Shown one piece after another: positions 43,501-51,788 of a stretch of DNA of 64,000 nt. The notes under the pieces are model-generated. The model was not told where the DNA came from. It searched no databases and was given only the letters and a program-made list of their open reading frames with translations. The translations under genes and the position numbers were made by a program. The first letter of the stretch is position 1. Each line of letters starts with the position of its first letter. Origin of the DNA: CBDDCQ01 sp965226285 (GTDB taxonomy: Bacteria > Bacteroidota > Bacteroidia > Flavobacteriales > Ichthyobacteriaceae); assembly GCA_965226285.1 (NCBI GenBank), contig CBDDCQ010000005.1:682001-746000 (forward strand), written 5' to 3'.

Positions 43501-43847
43501 AAGAACTAAATAAATTTCAAATAGAACTTAAAGATAGATTTGGAAAAATACCTATCCAAACTAAGGATTTAATTACATCTGTTTTGGTAAAATGGAAAGC
43601 TAAACGATTGGGATTTGAAAAAATTGTGATGAAACAAGGAGATATGCGAGGGTATTTTATAGGAGGCAAGCACAATACTTTTTTTGAATCAGAAACATTT
43701 ACTAAAGTGTTAAATTATGTGCAACAGCACCCTACAGATTGTAAAATAGAACAAAGACAGATAAACGAAGAAATAAAATTAATACTTATCTTTAACGACA
43801 TTAGTAATGTAGATAAATCCCTTAAAACATTACAAAAAATAGTATAA
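40539..43847 (+). CDS. mfd: Transcription-repair coupling factor Mfd
   Basis: 1102 residues. UvrB-like N-terminal module, RNA polymerase-interacting domain (LKVGDYITHIDHGIGKFVGL), RecG-like translocase with Walker A CGDVGFGKTEIAIRAAF, DEEQKFG and helicase motifs TFTATPIPRTLQ and QMRGRVGRSNKKAF, and a C-terminal TRCF domain. Removes stalled RNA polymerase and recruits UvrA. Eight bp after the EEP gene. Confidence 0.97.
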   Translation: MMINIEQIKQLYDKSDVVIQVSQSFDVGLQKLNISGAVGSVRAFLISALFSLVNKPISIILPTKEDAAYLLNEMEILIKDAKVLFLPSSYRTPGSIDRIDNNYISKRIEVLNVVNRSKKDYIIVSYADAIYEKVITKKHLNKSSFSISVGKNYSIEKIVDILTNYDFDHVNFVSEPGEFSVRGSILDIFSYGNDTPYRVDFFDEEVESIRLFDIESQCSIEKVEEIHIVSEITHKDKQIERIHLLEYFKENTLVFTVDLAQSISRIDDNYKKIPNDYKSIFSNATEFYEQLNNFKMLEFGKPYLNSQKTFKLSCQPQPAFNKKYDLLNQDFYQNKNKGFKNILFCSDQKQVNRLKDILQNMQPLTSFDTVLFPLHEGFVDIHHKLVCYTDHQIFERYQKFTLRNNSTKKQALTLKEINTLKVGDYITHIDHGIGKFVGLQKVEINGKFQEVIKLIYKNNDLLFVGIHALHKISKYTVKEGSLVKISKLGSASWKTIKNKAKKKIKEIAFDLIKLYAKRKEQKGFEFSPDTYLQHELEASFLYEETPDQLSTLSAVKEDMENEQPMDRLVCGDVGFGKTEIAIRAAFKAVVDSKQVAILVPTTILAYQHYQTFTKRLKDLPCRVEYISRFKSAKQKKEILKDLQEGKIDIIIGTHQLTNDSFKYKDLGLLIVDEEQKFGVGIKDKLKVLKSNIDTLTFTATPIPRTLQFSLMAARDLSIINTPPPNRHPIESSVITFDKDIIKNAIEHEMARGGQVFFINNRISNIKEIADMIKRLVPLSRVKFEHGQINGNELEKTTLDFINGEFDVLVSTTIIENGLDVPNANTIFINDAQNFGLSDLHQMRGRVGRSNKKAFCYLITPPYFAMTENAKKRLKALEEFSDLGSGFKIAMKDLEIRGAGDLLGAKQSGFISDIGFDTYQKILNEAIEELKEEEFKELYKNTKQDKLIEFSKDCSVETDFEILIPQTYVGSVSERLNLYSRLNQIKNEQELNKFQIELKDRFGKIPIQTKDLITSVLVKWKAKRLGFEKIVMKQGDMRGYFIGGKHNTFFESETFTKVLNYVQQHPTDCKIEQRQINEEIKLILIFNDISNVDKSLKTLQKIV

Positions 43848-44591
43848 ATGGATTGGTTTGAGAATTGGTTCAATACACCTTATTATCATATACTCTACAA
43901 TCATAGAGATGATAAGGAGGCAGAGATATTTATAGATAACTTATTTGATAGGCTAAAAATACCAAAACAGGCAAATATATTAGATTTAGCTTGTGGTAAG
44001 GGTAGGCATTCTATCTATATGAATCAAAAGGGAAACAATGTACTGGGAGTAGATATTTCACATGAAAGTATAAAGGATGCCAAAAGATATGAAAACAAAC
44101 AACTTAAATTTAAAATATGTGATATTAGGCAGGATTTATCGCGTTTAGGAAAGTTTGATATAGTAACTAATTTATTTACCAGTTTTGGTTATTTTGATAC
44201 GGAAGAAGAACATCAAAATACAATCTTAAATATATCAAATTTATTGCATTCTAAGTCTTTATTTATTATTGATTTTATGAATGTAAATAAGGTTTTAAAT
44301 CGTTTGATAACTTCAGAAATACAAAGTAGAGAAGATATATCATTTGACATTAAAAGGAGAATAGAGGGTGGGTTTATCAAAAAGGATATTGAGTTTACTC
44401 ACGGGAGTAAAAATTATTATTTTCAAGAAAAAGTAAAAGCATTAACTTTACAAGATTTTAAAATGTACTTTGAAAAATCGGATTTAGATATCATAGATAT
44501 ATTTGGAAATTATCATTTAGATACATTTGATTTAGATACATCCGATAGATTGATACTAATAACTCGTAAAAAATGGAATATACTATATTAA
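43848..44591 (+). CDS. Class I SAM-dependent methyltransferase
   Basis: 247 residues. Motif I ILDLACGKGRHSIYM, acidic loop VLGVDISHES, and IVTNLFTSFGYFDTEEEH match small-molecule methyltransferases of the Methyltransf_25 type. Its ATG follows the mfd stop immediately. Substrate unknown. Confidence 0.88.
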   Translation: MDWFENWFNTPYYHILYNHRDDKEAEIFIDNLFDRLKIPKQANILDLACGKGRHSIYMNQKGNNVLGVDISHESIKDAKRYENKQLKFKICDIRQDLSRLGKFDIVTNLFTSFGYFDTEEEHQNTILNISNLLHSKSLFIIDFMNVNKVLNRLITSEIQSREDISFDIKRRIEGGFIKKDIEFTHGSKNYYFQEKVKALTLQDFKMYFEKSDLDIIDIFGNYHLDTFDLDTSDRLILITRKKWNILY

Positions 44592-45262
44592 TTTTAGCTG
44601 TTTTTATAGGGGTCGGGATTACTTATATATTTAAAGGTGTTTTAGTGAATAATTCTAAATTACTACTAACTTTTAGTGGAGCTTACCTATTAGGAGTGGC
44701 TATACTACATTTATTACCGGAAGTTTATCATTATAGTAATAATGAAGATATAGAGGTATTTATATTATTGGGTATATTATTGCAAATTATTTTGGAGTTT
44801 TTTTCTAAGGGAGCAGAGCACGGACACTTACATTATAAAACACAGGGTAGTATATCACTTGTAATTTTTATAAGTTTGTGTATTCATGCTTTTGTGGAGG
44901 GGATACCTATAAATTATCATTCTCATGTAAAACAACACCATTTATTATCTGCTATATGGGTACACAAAGTAGCCATAAGTGTTATATTATCTATATTCTT
45001 TATAAATTCTAAAATAAAGAGGTATAAGGTTGTACTATATTTGCTTATATTTTCGTTAATGACACCGTTGGGGAGTCTAATGTCGAATATTTTACCTGTA
45101 TATAAAGAGTTTAAAGCCCAGATAAATGCTTTGGTATTAGGAGTGTTTTTACATATTTCTACGGTAATATTATTTGAGAGTTCTAAAAATCACTCATTTA
45201 ATTTGAGAAAAATGGGATTAATTTTATTGGGAATGTCGATAGCTTATACCATAAATACTTAA
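44573..45262 (+). CDS. ZIP family metal transporter
   Basis: 229 residues, about seven to eight hydrophobic segments. Signature ZIP motifs: SGAYLLGVAILHLLPEVYHY and IHAFVEGIP with the metal-coordinating His and Glu, plus a His-rich loop (EHGHLH, HSHVKQHH). Likely imports Zn2+ or Fe2+. The gene overlaps the methyltransferase by 19 bp. Confidence 0.88.
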   Translation: MEYTILILAVFIGVGITYIFKGVLVNNSKLLLTFSGAYLLGVAILHLLPEVYHYSNNEDIEVFILLGILLQIILEFFSKGAEHGHLHYKTQGSISLVIFISLCIHAFVEGIPINYHSHVKQHHLLSAIWVHKVAISVILSIFFINSKIKRYKVVLYLLIFSLMTPLGSLMSNILPVYKEFKAQINALVLGVFLHISTVILFESSKNHSFNLRKMGLILLGMSIAYTINT

Positions 45263-45269
45263 AAAGAGT

Positions 45270-45878
45270 ATGTATATATCTATAGCAGGCAATATAGGTT
45301 CAGGTAAAACTACGCTTACAAAAATGCTTACAGATCATTACTCTTGGGTACCTGAATATGAGACAGTAGATGATAATCCATATTTGAATGATTTTTATTC
45401 AGATATGGATAGGTGGTCATTCAATACCCAAATTTATTTTTTGAATAAAAGGATACACCAGATTAAAAAGATACAAGAGAATGAGCAACCTGTGGTACAA
45501 GACAGAAGCATATACGAAGATGCTAATATATTTGCCCCTAACTTGTATGCTATGAATCTAATGGATAAAAGAGATTATGAAAATTATATTACGCTTTTTA
45601 AGTTTATAGAAAAATTTATCGTACCTCCCAATTTATTGATATATCTTAAAGCTGATGTATCTACACTTTTGAATCAAATATTCCAGAGAAATAGAGAGTT
45701 TGAGAATTCTATTAGTATTGGGTATTTACATAATTTAAATAATAGGTACAACAAATGGATTGAAAATTATAACCAAGGTAAAGTTTTAATTATAGATGTA
45801 AATGAGAAGGATTTTTTGATGAAAAGTAAAGATTTTGATTTTATCGTAAAGGCTATAGATATTGAGTTATATGGTTAA
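45270..45878 (+). CDS. Deoxynucleoside kinase
   Basis: 202-residue deoxyadenosine/deoxyguanosine kinase-like enzyme. P-loop GNIGSGKTTL at residues 7-16, DRWSFNTQIYFLNKR, and the family DRSIYEDANIF. Salvages deoxynucleosides to dNMPs. Last gene of the nine-gene run that starts at 35685. 45879-46034 shows nothing further. Confidence 0.9.
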   Translation: MYISIAGNIGSGKTTLTKMLTDHYSWVPEYETVDDNPYLNDFYSDMDRWSFNTQIYFLNKRIHQIKKIQENEQPVVQDRSIYEDANIFAPNLYAMNLMDKRDYENYITLFKFIEKFIVPPNLLIYLKADVSTLLNQIFQRNREFENSISIGYLHNLNNRYNKWIENYNQGKVLIIDVNEKDFLMKSKDFDFIVKAIDIELYG

Positions 45879-46034
45879 TACAATTTAAGACCGTTGCAAA
45901 AGAGTTTATAGAAAAATCCCGCAAAATAGTTCTCTACATTTAAGCCAAACTTGAACTATTATTTATAGAAACGGAAAATAATATGAATACTTTTTAATTA
46001 AATTTTTGAATCACAAGAATAATTTACATTAAAC

Positions 46035-48317
46035 TTATTCTACTGCCCAACTTTTATTAGGTTCATTACCCATCACAAATTCTAATACCCCTCCCTTAAT
46101 AATATCTTGGTGTTTTAAGGTGGTTCTATTAAAAGTTTTACCATTTAAAGTTGCAGATTGGATATACTTATTTTTATCTGATACTCCTTTAGCTTTAATT
46201 TCAAATGTTTTACCTTGCTGCAAAGGAATTATAGAACTTTCAAAAAGCGGACTACCTATTTGATAAATTCCCGATGCAGGATTCATAGGGTATAGTCCCA
46301 TAGCACTAAGTACATACCACGCTGACATCTGTCCACAATCCTCATTACCACTTAATCCATCAGCAGTAGCTTTGTACTGTGTTTTCATAATTTCTCTTAC
46401 CCAATACTGTGTCTTCCAAGGTTTGCCTGCACTATTGAACATATAGGCTATGTGATGACTAGGTTCATTCCCATGTGCATATTGCCCTATCAATCCAGAA
46501 ATATCCGCAGATACATTTTCTCCTGTAATTTCTGAACTCTCTGTAAAGAGTTGTTGTAATTTATCTGTAAAATTATCTTTTCCTCCGTGTAAATCCATTA
46601 AACCTTGTACATCGTGTAGTACAAACCAACTGTGTTGCCAAGCATTTCCTTCAGTATAATCTGCGTGTACCCTATGTGATGAATATTTAGGATCAAAAGG
46701 TGTATGCCAAGATTTACCATCAGTATGTTTACCTCTCATAAAACCTGTTTTTTTATCAAACAAATGGTGATAAGCCTTAGAGCGATTCATAAAATATTTA
46801 TAATCCTGTATTTTACCCAATGCCTTTGCCATTTGGGCTACACACCAATCGTCATAAGCATATTCCAAAGTGATCGTTACAGACTCATCTAAAGTATTCC
46901 AAGGAATATACCCGTATTTTTTATACTGAGCAAGTCCTCTATCACTTCCCAACATTGTATTTTTCATAGCTTTATAAGCTTTGTGAACATCAAAGTTTCT
47001 AATGCCTTTGAGATAGGCTTCTACTATCACCGGAATAGAATGATAACCTGTCATACAATTGGTTTCATTACCATATAACGTCCATACAGGCAAAATATTT
47101 TTTTCGTCATAATACAACAACATACTCTTTATGATATCTGCTACTCTTTCAGGATCTAAAATAGTCAAAAGAGGATGCAAGGCTCTAAAAGTATCCCAAA
47201 GCGATAAAGTAGAATACTGTATATGATTGACCTTGATTAGCTCTCCATCTGATCTTCTAAACTCCCCATTTATATCACTAAAGGTTACGGGTGCTAATTG
47301 AGAGTGATACAAAGCCGTATAAAATATCTTTTTTAGGGTATCATTAGGTGTAGTAATTTTAATTTTATGCAAAGCTTTTTCCCAAGTTTTTGCTGCTGTA
47401 TTTCTAACTCTTTCAAAAGTAGATTCACCATCTGACGCTAAATTGAGTTTTGCATTAGAAACACTCACAGAAGATACCGCTACCTTTGTATCTAATACAT
47501 TGCTATCTTGATTTTCAAATACAATTTGAGCTCTAGTATTCTTACCCGAAGCTTTTGTATTACCTATAACGTTATTACCATCAGCTACCATAGTAATAGA
47601 TTTGATAGGTTTTGAAAACGCGATTACAAAATAGACTTTTTGGTCATTTGCCCAACCTTTGCTATATCTATAACCTGATACAGTATAAGCATCTTCCTTT
47701 TCAATAGCGGTTTGCATTGTGTTATCCCAATTAAAAGTAAAGCCCAAATCCAATATCACTGATTGCATAGATTGAGGCTGATAAGTATATTTATGATATC
47801 CCACATACTTACTAGTAGTAAGTTCTACTTGTATATGATCCTTATCTAATTGTACTTTATAATATCCTGGTACTGCTATTTCATTAACGTGACTAAAAGA
47901 AGATTTATAAGGCAAATGATTTCGATGTGAAACCTCATTAATAGATTTTGATTTTTTATCTGTTGTTATTTTATAATCCAATGCTACGGGCTGACTCACA
48001 GGCATCAGTCTAACATCTGCCAAATCTCCTATTCCGGTACCGCTCAAATGCAAATGACTAAAACCTATAATAATACTATCTGAAATATGATACCCCGAAC
48101 ACCAATCCCAACCTGATATACCATTATCAGGACTCAATTGAATCATACCAAAAGGAACCGTAGCACCAGGGTAGGTATGTCCGTGCCCAGAAGTACCTAT
48201 AAACGGATCTACATAATTGATAAGCGATTTAGTCGTACTTTGTTGAACTTGATTTTTACAATCTACTGCTAAAATAAAGCATAAAACTAAGTGGGGTAAT
48301 AGTATTTTTTTACTCAT
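46035..48317 (-). CDS. GH92 alpha-mannosidase lipoprotein
   Basis: 760 residues. GH92 exo-alpha-mannosidases act on alpha-linked mannose of N-glycans and other mannans. Lipobox Cys20 (LAVDC) puts it on the envelope. Family signatures: YVDPFIGTSGHGHTYPGATV, GWDWCSGYH, LWDTFRALHPLLTI, YTEGNAWQHSWFV and GNEDCGQMSAWYVLSAMG. With the GH20 enzyme it suggests use of host glycoprotein glycans. Confidence 0.93.
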   Translation of the reverse strand: MSKKILLPHLVLCFILAVDCKNQVQQSTTKSLINYVDPFIGTSGHGHTYPGATVPFGMIQLSPDNGISGWDWCSGYHISDSIIIGFSHLHLSGTGIGDLADVRLMPVSQPVALDYKITTDKKSKSINEVSHRNHLPYKSSFSHVNEIAVPGYYKVQLDKDHIQVELTTSKYVGYHKYTYQPQSMQSVILDLGFTFNWDNTMQTAIEKEDAYTVSGYRYSKGWANDQKVYFVIAFSKPIKSITMVADGNNVIGNTKASGKNTRAQIVFENQDSNVLDTKVAVSSVSVSNAKLNLASDGESTFERVRNTAAKTWEKALHKIKITTPNDTLKKIFYTALYHSQLAPVTFSDINGEFRRSDGELIKVNHIQYSTLSLWDTFRALHPLLTILDPERVADIIKSMLLYYDEKNILPVWTLYGNETNCMTGYHSIPVIVEAYLKGIRNFDVHKAYKAMKNTMLGSDRGLAQYKKYGYIPWNTLDESVTITLEYAYDDWCVAQMAKALGKIQDYKYFMNRSKAYHHLFDKKTGFMRGKHTDGKSWHTPFDPKYSSHRVHADYTEGNAWQHSWFVLHDVQGLMDLHGGKDNFTDKLQQLFTESSEITGENVSADISGLIGQYAHGNEPSHHIAYMFNSAGKPWKTQYWVREIMKTQYKATADGLSGNEDCGQMSAWYVLSAMGLYPMNPASGIYQIGSPLFESSIIPLQQGKTFEIKAKGVSDKNKYIQSATLNGKTFNRTTLKHQDIIKGGVLEFVMGNEPNKSWAVE

Positions 48318-48338
48318 ATTTTTTTAAGTTTAAAAAGG

Positions 48339-48367
48339 CAAAGATAATATTTTAAAACTTCCCCAAA
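48339..48367 (-). promoter_or_regulatory. Putative promoter of the GH92 gene
   Basis: On the minus strand TATCTTTG (48339-48346) follows TTTG (48364-48367) with a 17-bp spacer. The -33 part lies inside the direct repeat described at 48350-48404. Confidence 0.45.
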
Positions 48368-48404
48368 ATTTTTCAAAAGTCTGGGTACAAACCTTTTTTT
48401 AATA
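48350..48404 (+). repeat. Left direct repeat flanking the McrBC module
   Basis: 55 bp starting TTTTAAAACTTCCCCAAAAT. It matches 51483-51536 with three substitutions and one T indel. The two copies bracket the mcrC-mcrB pair. Confidence 0.8.
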
Positions 48405-48541
48405 ATTAACGCATCAAAATTAAATAAATTTTTAAATAAATTATCATAAAATTTGTTTCTTTTTTCGTCTATCATCTTTTAACTTTTTATTTGTAAATTC
48501 CATTAGTAAGTGCGACATTTTATAAAATATTGGGGCATAAA

Positions 48542-49831
48542 TTATGGTGCTATTTTAGTTGATTTTTGAACGGGCAACGCCATTCCTATTTTATAAAACT
48601 TTGTGAATTGATTAATTTCTTCTTTTTTATTTTTTTCACTTAACAAGTTTTCATCTTTAACAAACTCTTTTATCCCCTCTTTTTTTGGATAAATTATTAA
48701 ACAATCAACCACTGTTCCATCATCAACACCTAACTTCTCTAAAATTTTCGTATCCCTTGCATAACCTGAAAGTTGGCGTATATCGTCTATATTAAAACCT
48801 CCATCTATATAAGCACTTTTATACTTGGCATCAATAATGATTTTTTCATCACCTTTTTTAATAAAATCCACTTCGTTTCCTTTTGTGGTAACTTGATAAT
48901 CTATTTCATCTCCATACGCTTTTTTCAATTTACCCAATACAAAAAGTTCAAAAAGCAAGGACATATCAATCCAAAAAGGCGGGATGTTGGCTTCTTGTTG
49001 TTGTGTTTTTTGAATGTTATAACCAAATCGTTTTAAAATCATTTGGGCTATTTTTAACGTCTCATCGTAGCCCCTGTATAATTTATTGACTTTAAAATGT
49101 TTGAGTTGTGCGGTGTGTTTGAGGTCGCTCACTTGTGAAAAAGCATTTTTTACCAAACAGAACTTTTGATTGATTTTTTGAAAAGTTTCTTTTTGAGCAC
49201 TGGTTAATTTCCCCGTTAAATAGCTTTGGCAAAATAACAATGCTTTTTTTAATAATTGATTTTCAGGACAATCCACCAAGTATTCCCCAAAATTGCAAAA
49301 TACCCTATCCGCCCTGCCTTGCATTACATTTTTCTTAAGGTGTTGGGCAAACATTATTTTGCCTTTTATTTTAGAGGATAAATTTTTATGGATACGGACA
49401 TAGTCCCTTTTTAAGCCCCGCTTTACTATTTGTTCTACCAACTTTATAAAATGAACAATTAAAAGTGGCGTTATTTCAAATGGGTTGTTTTCTAATGGAA
49501 TTGCTTCTTTTTCTAAATGAATTTTATAGATGCTTTTATCATGTCTCTTTTTATTGAGTTCATAGGCAACGGTTGGATTGTTTAAACAATCTATAAACAT
49601 TGTTAGATAGTCTAAATTATTTATTTTGGGTGTTACCAAAAGAGCTAACTCGTTTTCTATTAGCCAGTCTGTACCAATATAATAACTTGCTTTATAATTT
49701 TCGTCTATAAGGTTAAAGTTTTTAGGAATTTTTTTGATATTTTCTTTTTCCTCATCTGTTAAATTAAGGTATTTTTCGTTTTCTTTTAGGGATTCATGTT
49801 CTTTTATTGTAATTGGGTTTTTTAAGCGCAT
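48542..49831 (-). CDS. mcrC: McrC-type subunit of McrBC restriction system
   Basis: 429 residues. McrC supplies the nuclease of the type IV McrBC enzyme that cuts modified DNA. N-terminal McrC domain (LNLTDEEKENIKKIPKNF...), C-terminal PD-(D/E)XK core YQVTTKGNEVDFIKKGDEKI then IIDAKYKSAY with Asp and DAK residues. Its start is two bases from the mcrB stop, consistent with a two-gene operon. Confidence 0.85.
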   Translation of the reverse strand: MRLKNPITIKEHESLKENEKYLNLTDEEKENIKKIPKNFNLIDENYKASYYIGTDWLIENELALLVTPKINNLDYLTMFIDCLNNPTVAYELNKKRHDKSIYKIHLEKEAIPLENNPFEITPLLIVHFIKLVEQIVKRGLKRDYVRIHKNLSSKIKGKIMFAQHLKKNVMQGRADRVFCNFGEYLVDCPENQLLKKALLFCQSYLTGKLTSAQKETFQKINQKFCLVKNAFSQVSDLKHTAQLKHFKVNKLYRGYDETLKIAQMILKRFGYNIQKTQQQEANIPPFWIDMSLLFELFVLGKLKKAYGDEIDYQVTTKGNEVDFIKKGDEKIIIDAKYKSAYIDGGFNIDDIRQLSGYARDTKILEKLGVDDGTVVDCLIIYPKKEGIKEFVKDENLLSEKNKKEEINQFTKFYKIGMALPVQKSTKIAP

Positions 49832-49832
49832 C

Positions 49833-51473
49833 TTAAATAGCTAAATTATTTATTTCACCCTCCATATGTTCCCCAATAAGTACCCCATCTTTTACATATT
49901 CCAAAAGCAAAGGTTTGATTTCATACGTTAATTTTAGGTTTAATTCCTCCTCATTCTTTGCCATAAAATAACTATGTCCTACCATTAAATCATCAGGGTT
50001 TAAATCTGGAGCTACATTTTCTTTGTCAAAAATTGCTTTTACTTCACCAAACAAACCTAATGCCTTATTTTTGGTTTCTTCCGCATCAAATTGATAATTT
50101 TCTATTGCTTCTTTATCCGCTTTCAATTCAATAAAAGCAAAACGTCTACGTACCGCATAATCTATATGTCCAATGCTTCTGTCGGCAGTGTTCATCGTAG
50201 CAATGATGTAAAGATTATTGGGGACGGTAAATTCTTCATTAGAATATGGAAGCGTAACTTTTAGTTTATTTTCTTCCCCTGCTCTTTTGTCTGCCTCTAA
50301 AAGCGTGATAAGCTCCCCTAAAATTTTGGATATATTACCACGGTTTATTTCGTCTATGATAAGGATGTACGGAATATTTTTAAGATATACTAATATTGCT
50401 ATTTGTGCAAAATACTTATATTTCCCAAAACCCCTATTAGGTTCTCCAAAAAATAAACTTTTCAAATATTCTTTTTCAGACAAGAAATTCAACCAGTCAT
50501 TACCTGTAACTTTTAATTCCTCTTCACTTTCAATCTCTACATAAAAATCAAAATTAAATTTTTCTTTACTTCGATGTGTTGAACGTAATTTTAATTTCCC
50601 ATTTTCTTTTATCTCAGTTAATAGATGTTTGTAAGCATCCTCAAAACTTGCTGCCCGCTTGCAAATCTCTTTAAAAATTCCATTTTTTACCTTATAGGTT
50701 AAATTGTCATTTTCGTTTGTAGGTTTAAAACCCTCTACAAATTCCTCATAATCCATAGATTGATGAAAAGTAGTAAAGGCTATTTGTTTGCTTTCCAGTG
50801 CTTTATTATAATCCCACATTAACGTATTTCTGCTGTAGTAGTTTTTTTCAGGGTTCATCAGGTTCATCGCAATTTCTGCAGATATATAAGTTTTACCCGT
50901 TCCTGGTGCCCCTTGTAAGATGATTTGTTTTTTATGTTTTAAGATTTTTGTAATTTCTTTCATTTTTTGTTGGTTTTTAGTGTCAATTAGCATTTTCTTG
51001 AATGATTCAAAAAAGTTTTTAAGTTCCTCTTTCACATCATCTTTATCATCAAAAAGCCCTAATGTTTCTAATGTTTTAGGTGATGAATCATAAATATGCT
51101 CATTGTTGATATTTCCTTTCTGATCTATAAATAACCTAAGAGCACCTATATTATTTCTGTTCCAACTTGCAATTATATTGAACCAAGTATTGTCCCATTG
51201 AAGGTAGCTTCTTTTAGATTTATATTTAGATCGTTGATGAAATTGTATAGCAATACAAATCTTTCCTTTTTCATAAGTATCCCACTCCTTTATTTGTTCT
51301 TGAATGTTACCATCTTTATAACCTTGTCCCGTTTTTTTAAAACTACCAACGTCAATAAAAGGTTTTATATATTTATCATAACCTGTAGTTTCATCATTTT
51401 CATCATTTTGTAAATATACTAAATGGGTTACAAAATATTCTAATAGTTTCTTAAACTTAAGATATTCATTCAT
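49833..51473 (-). CDS. mcrB: McrB-type AAA+ GTPase of McrBC restriction system
   Basis: 546 residues. N-terminal recognition part of unknown type (LRLFIDQKGN...), then the AAA+ module: Walker A LQGAPGTGKTYISAEI, Walker B YILIIDEINRGNISKILGEL, sensor IIATMNTADRSIGHIDYAVR with RRRF arginines. I use the ATG at 51473; an upstream ATG at 51509 would read through the right direct repeat and gives an unlikely tail. The N-terminal domain decides which modified DNA is seen and cannot be named. Confidence 0.87.
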   Translation of the reverse strand: MNEYLKFKKLLEYFVTHLVYLQNDENDETTGYDKYIKPFIDVGSFKKTGQGYKDGNIQEQIKEWDTYEKGKICIAIQFHQRSKYKSKRSYLQWDNTWFNIIASWNRNNIGALRLFIDQKGNINNEHIYDSSPKTLETLGLFDDKDDVKEELKNFFESFKKMLIDTKNQQKMKEITKILKHKKQIILQGAPGTGKTYISAEIAMNLMNPEKNYYSRNTLMWDYNKALESKQIAFTTFHQSMDYEEFVEGFKPTNENDNLTYKVKNGIFKEICKRAASFEDAYKHLLTEIKENGKLKLRSTHRSKEKFNFDFYVEIESEEELKVTGNDWLNFLSEKEYLKSLFFGEPNRGFGKYKYFAQIAILVYLKNIPYILIIDEINRGNISKILGELITLLEADKRAGEENKLKVTLPYSNEEFTVPNNLYIIATMNTADRSIGHIDYAVRRRFAFIELKADKEAIENYQFDAEETKNKALGLFGEVKAIFDKENVAPDLNPDDLMVGHSYFMAKNEEELNLKLTYEIKPLLLEYVKDGVLIGEHMEGEINNLAI

Positions 51474-51482
51474 AACTTTAAT

Positions 51483-51536
51483 TTTTAAAACTTCCCCAAA
51501 ATTTTTCAAAAGGCTGAGGACAAACCTTTTTTAATA
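51483..51536 (+). repeat. Right direct repeat flanking the McrBC module
   Basis: 54 bp, partner of 48350-48404. It ends 30 bp before tRNA-Pro. Confidence 0.8.
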
Positions 51537-51565
51537 TAAAAAACATTTATAATTTGTTCTCAATA

Positions 51566-51641
51566 GTCGGGGTGGCAGGATTCGAACCTACGACCTCCTG
51601 CTCCCAAAGCAGGCGCGATGACCGGGCTACGCTACACCCCG
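51566..51641 (-). tRNA. tRNA-Pro (TGG)
   Basis: Acceptor CGGGGTG pairs with CACCCCG; D arm TAGCGTAGCCCGGTCA, anticodon stem CCTGC-TTTGGGA-GCAGG with TGG, T arm GGTTCGAATCC. No encoded CCA. Confidence 0.95.
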
Positions 51642-51654
51642 ATAAGTAAAAAAG

Positions 51655-51728
51655 TGAACGCGGTAGGATTCGAACCTACGACCGTCTGCTTAGAAGGCAG
51701 ATGCTCTATCCAGCTGAGCTACGCGTCC
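51655..51728 (-). tRNA. tRNA-Arg (TCT)
   Basis: Acceptor GGACGCG pairs with CGCGTTC (one G-U); D arm TAGCTCAGCTGGATAGAGC, anticodon loop CTTCTAA with TCT, T arm GGTTCGAATCC. 13 bp upstream of tRNA-Pro, likely one transcript. Confidence 0.95.
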
Positions 51729-51788
51729 TTACAATTAGTACAAAACGAATGCAAATTTACACCTTGTTTTAATAATAGCAAGACTTTT

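Noticed and set aside
51474..51509. Upstream ATG of mcrB at 51509
   Set aside because: The extra 12 codons are mostly encoded by the flanking direct repeat, so they are unlikely to be part of the protein.
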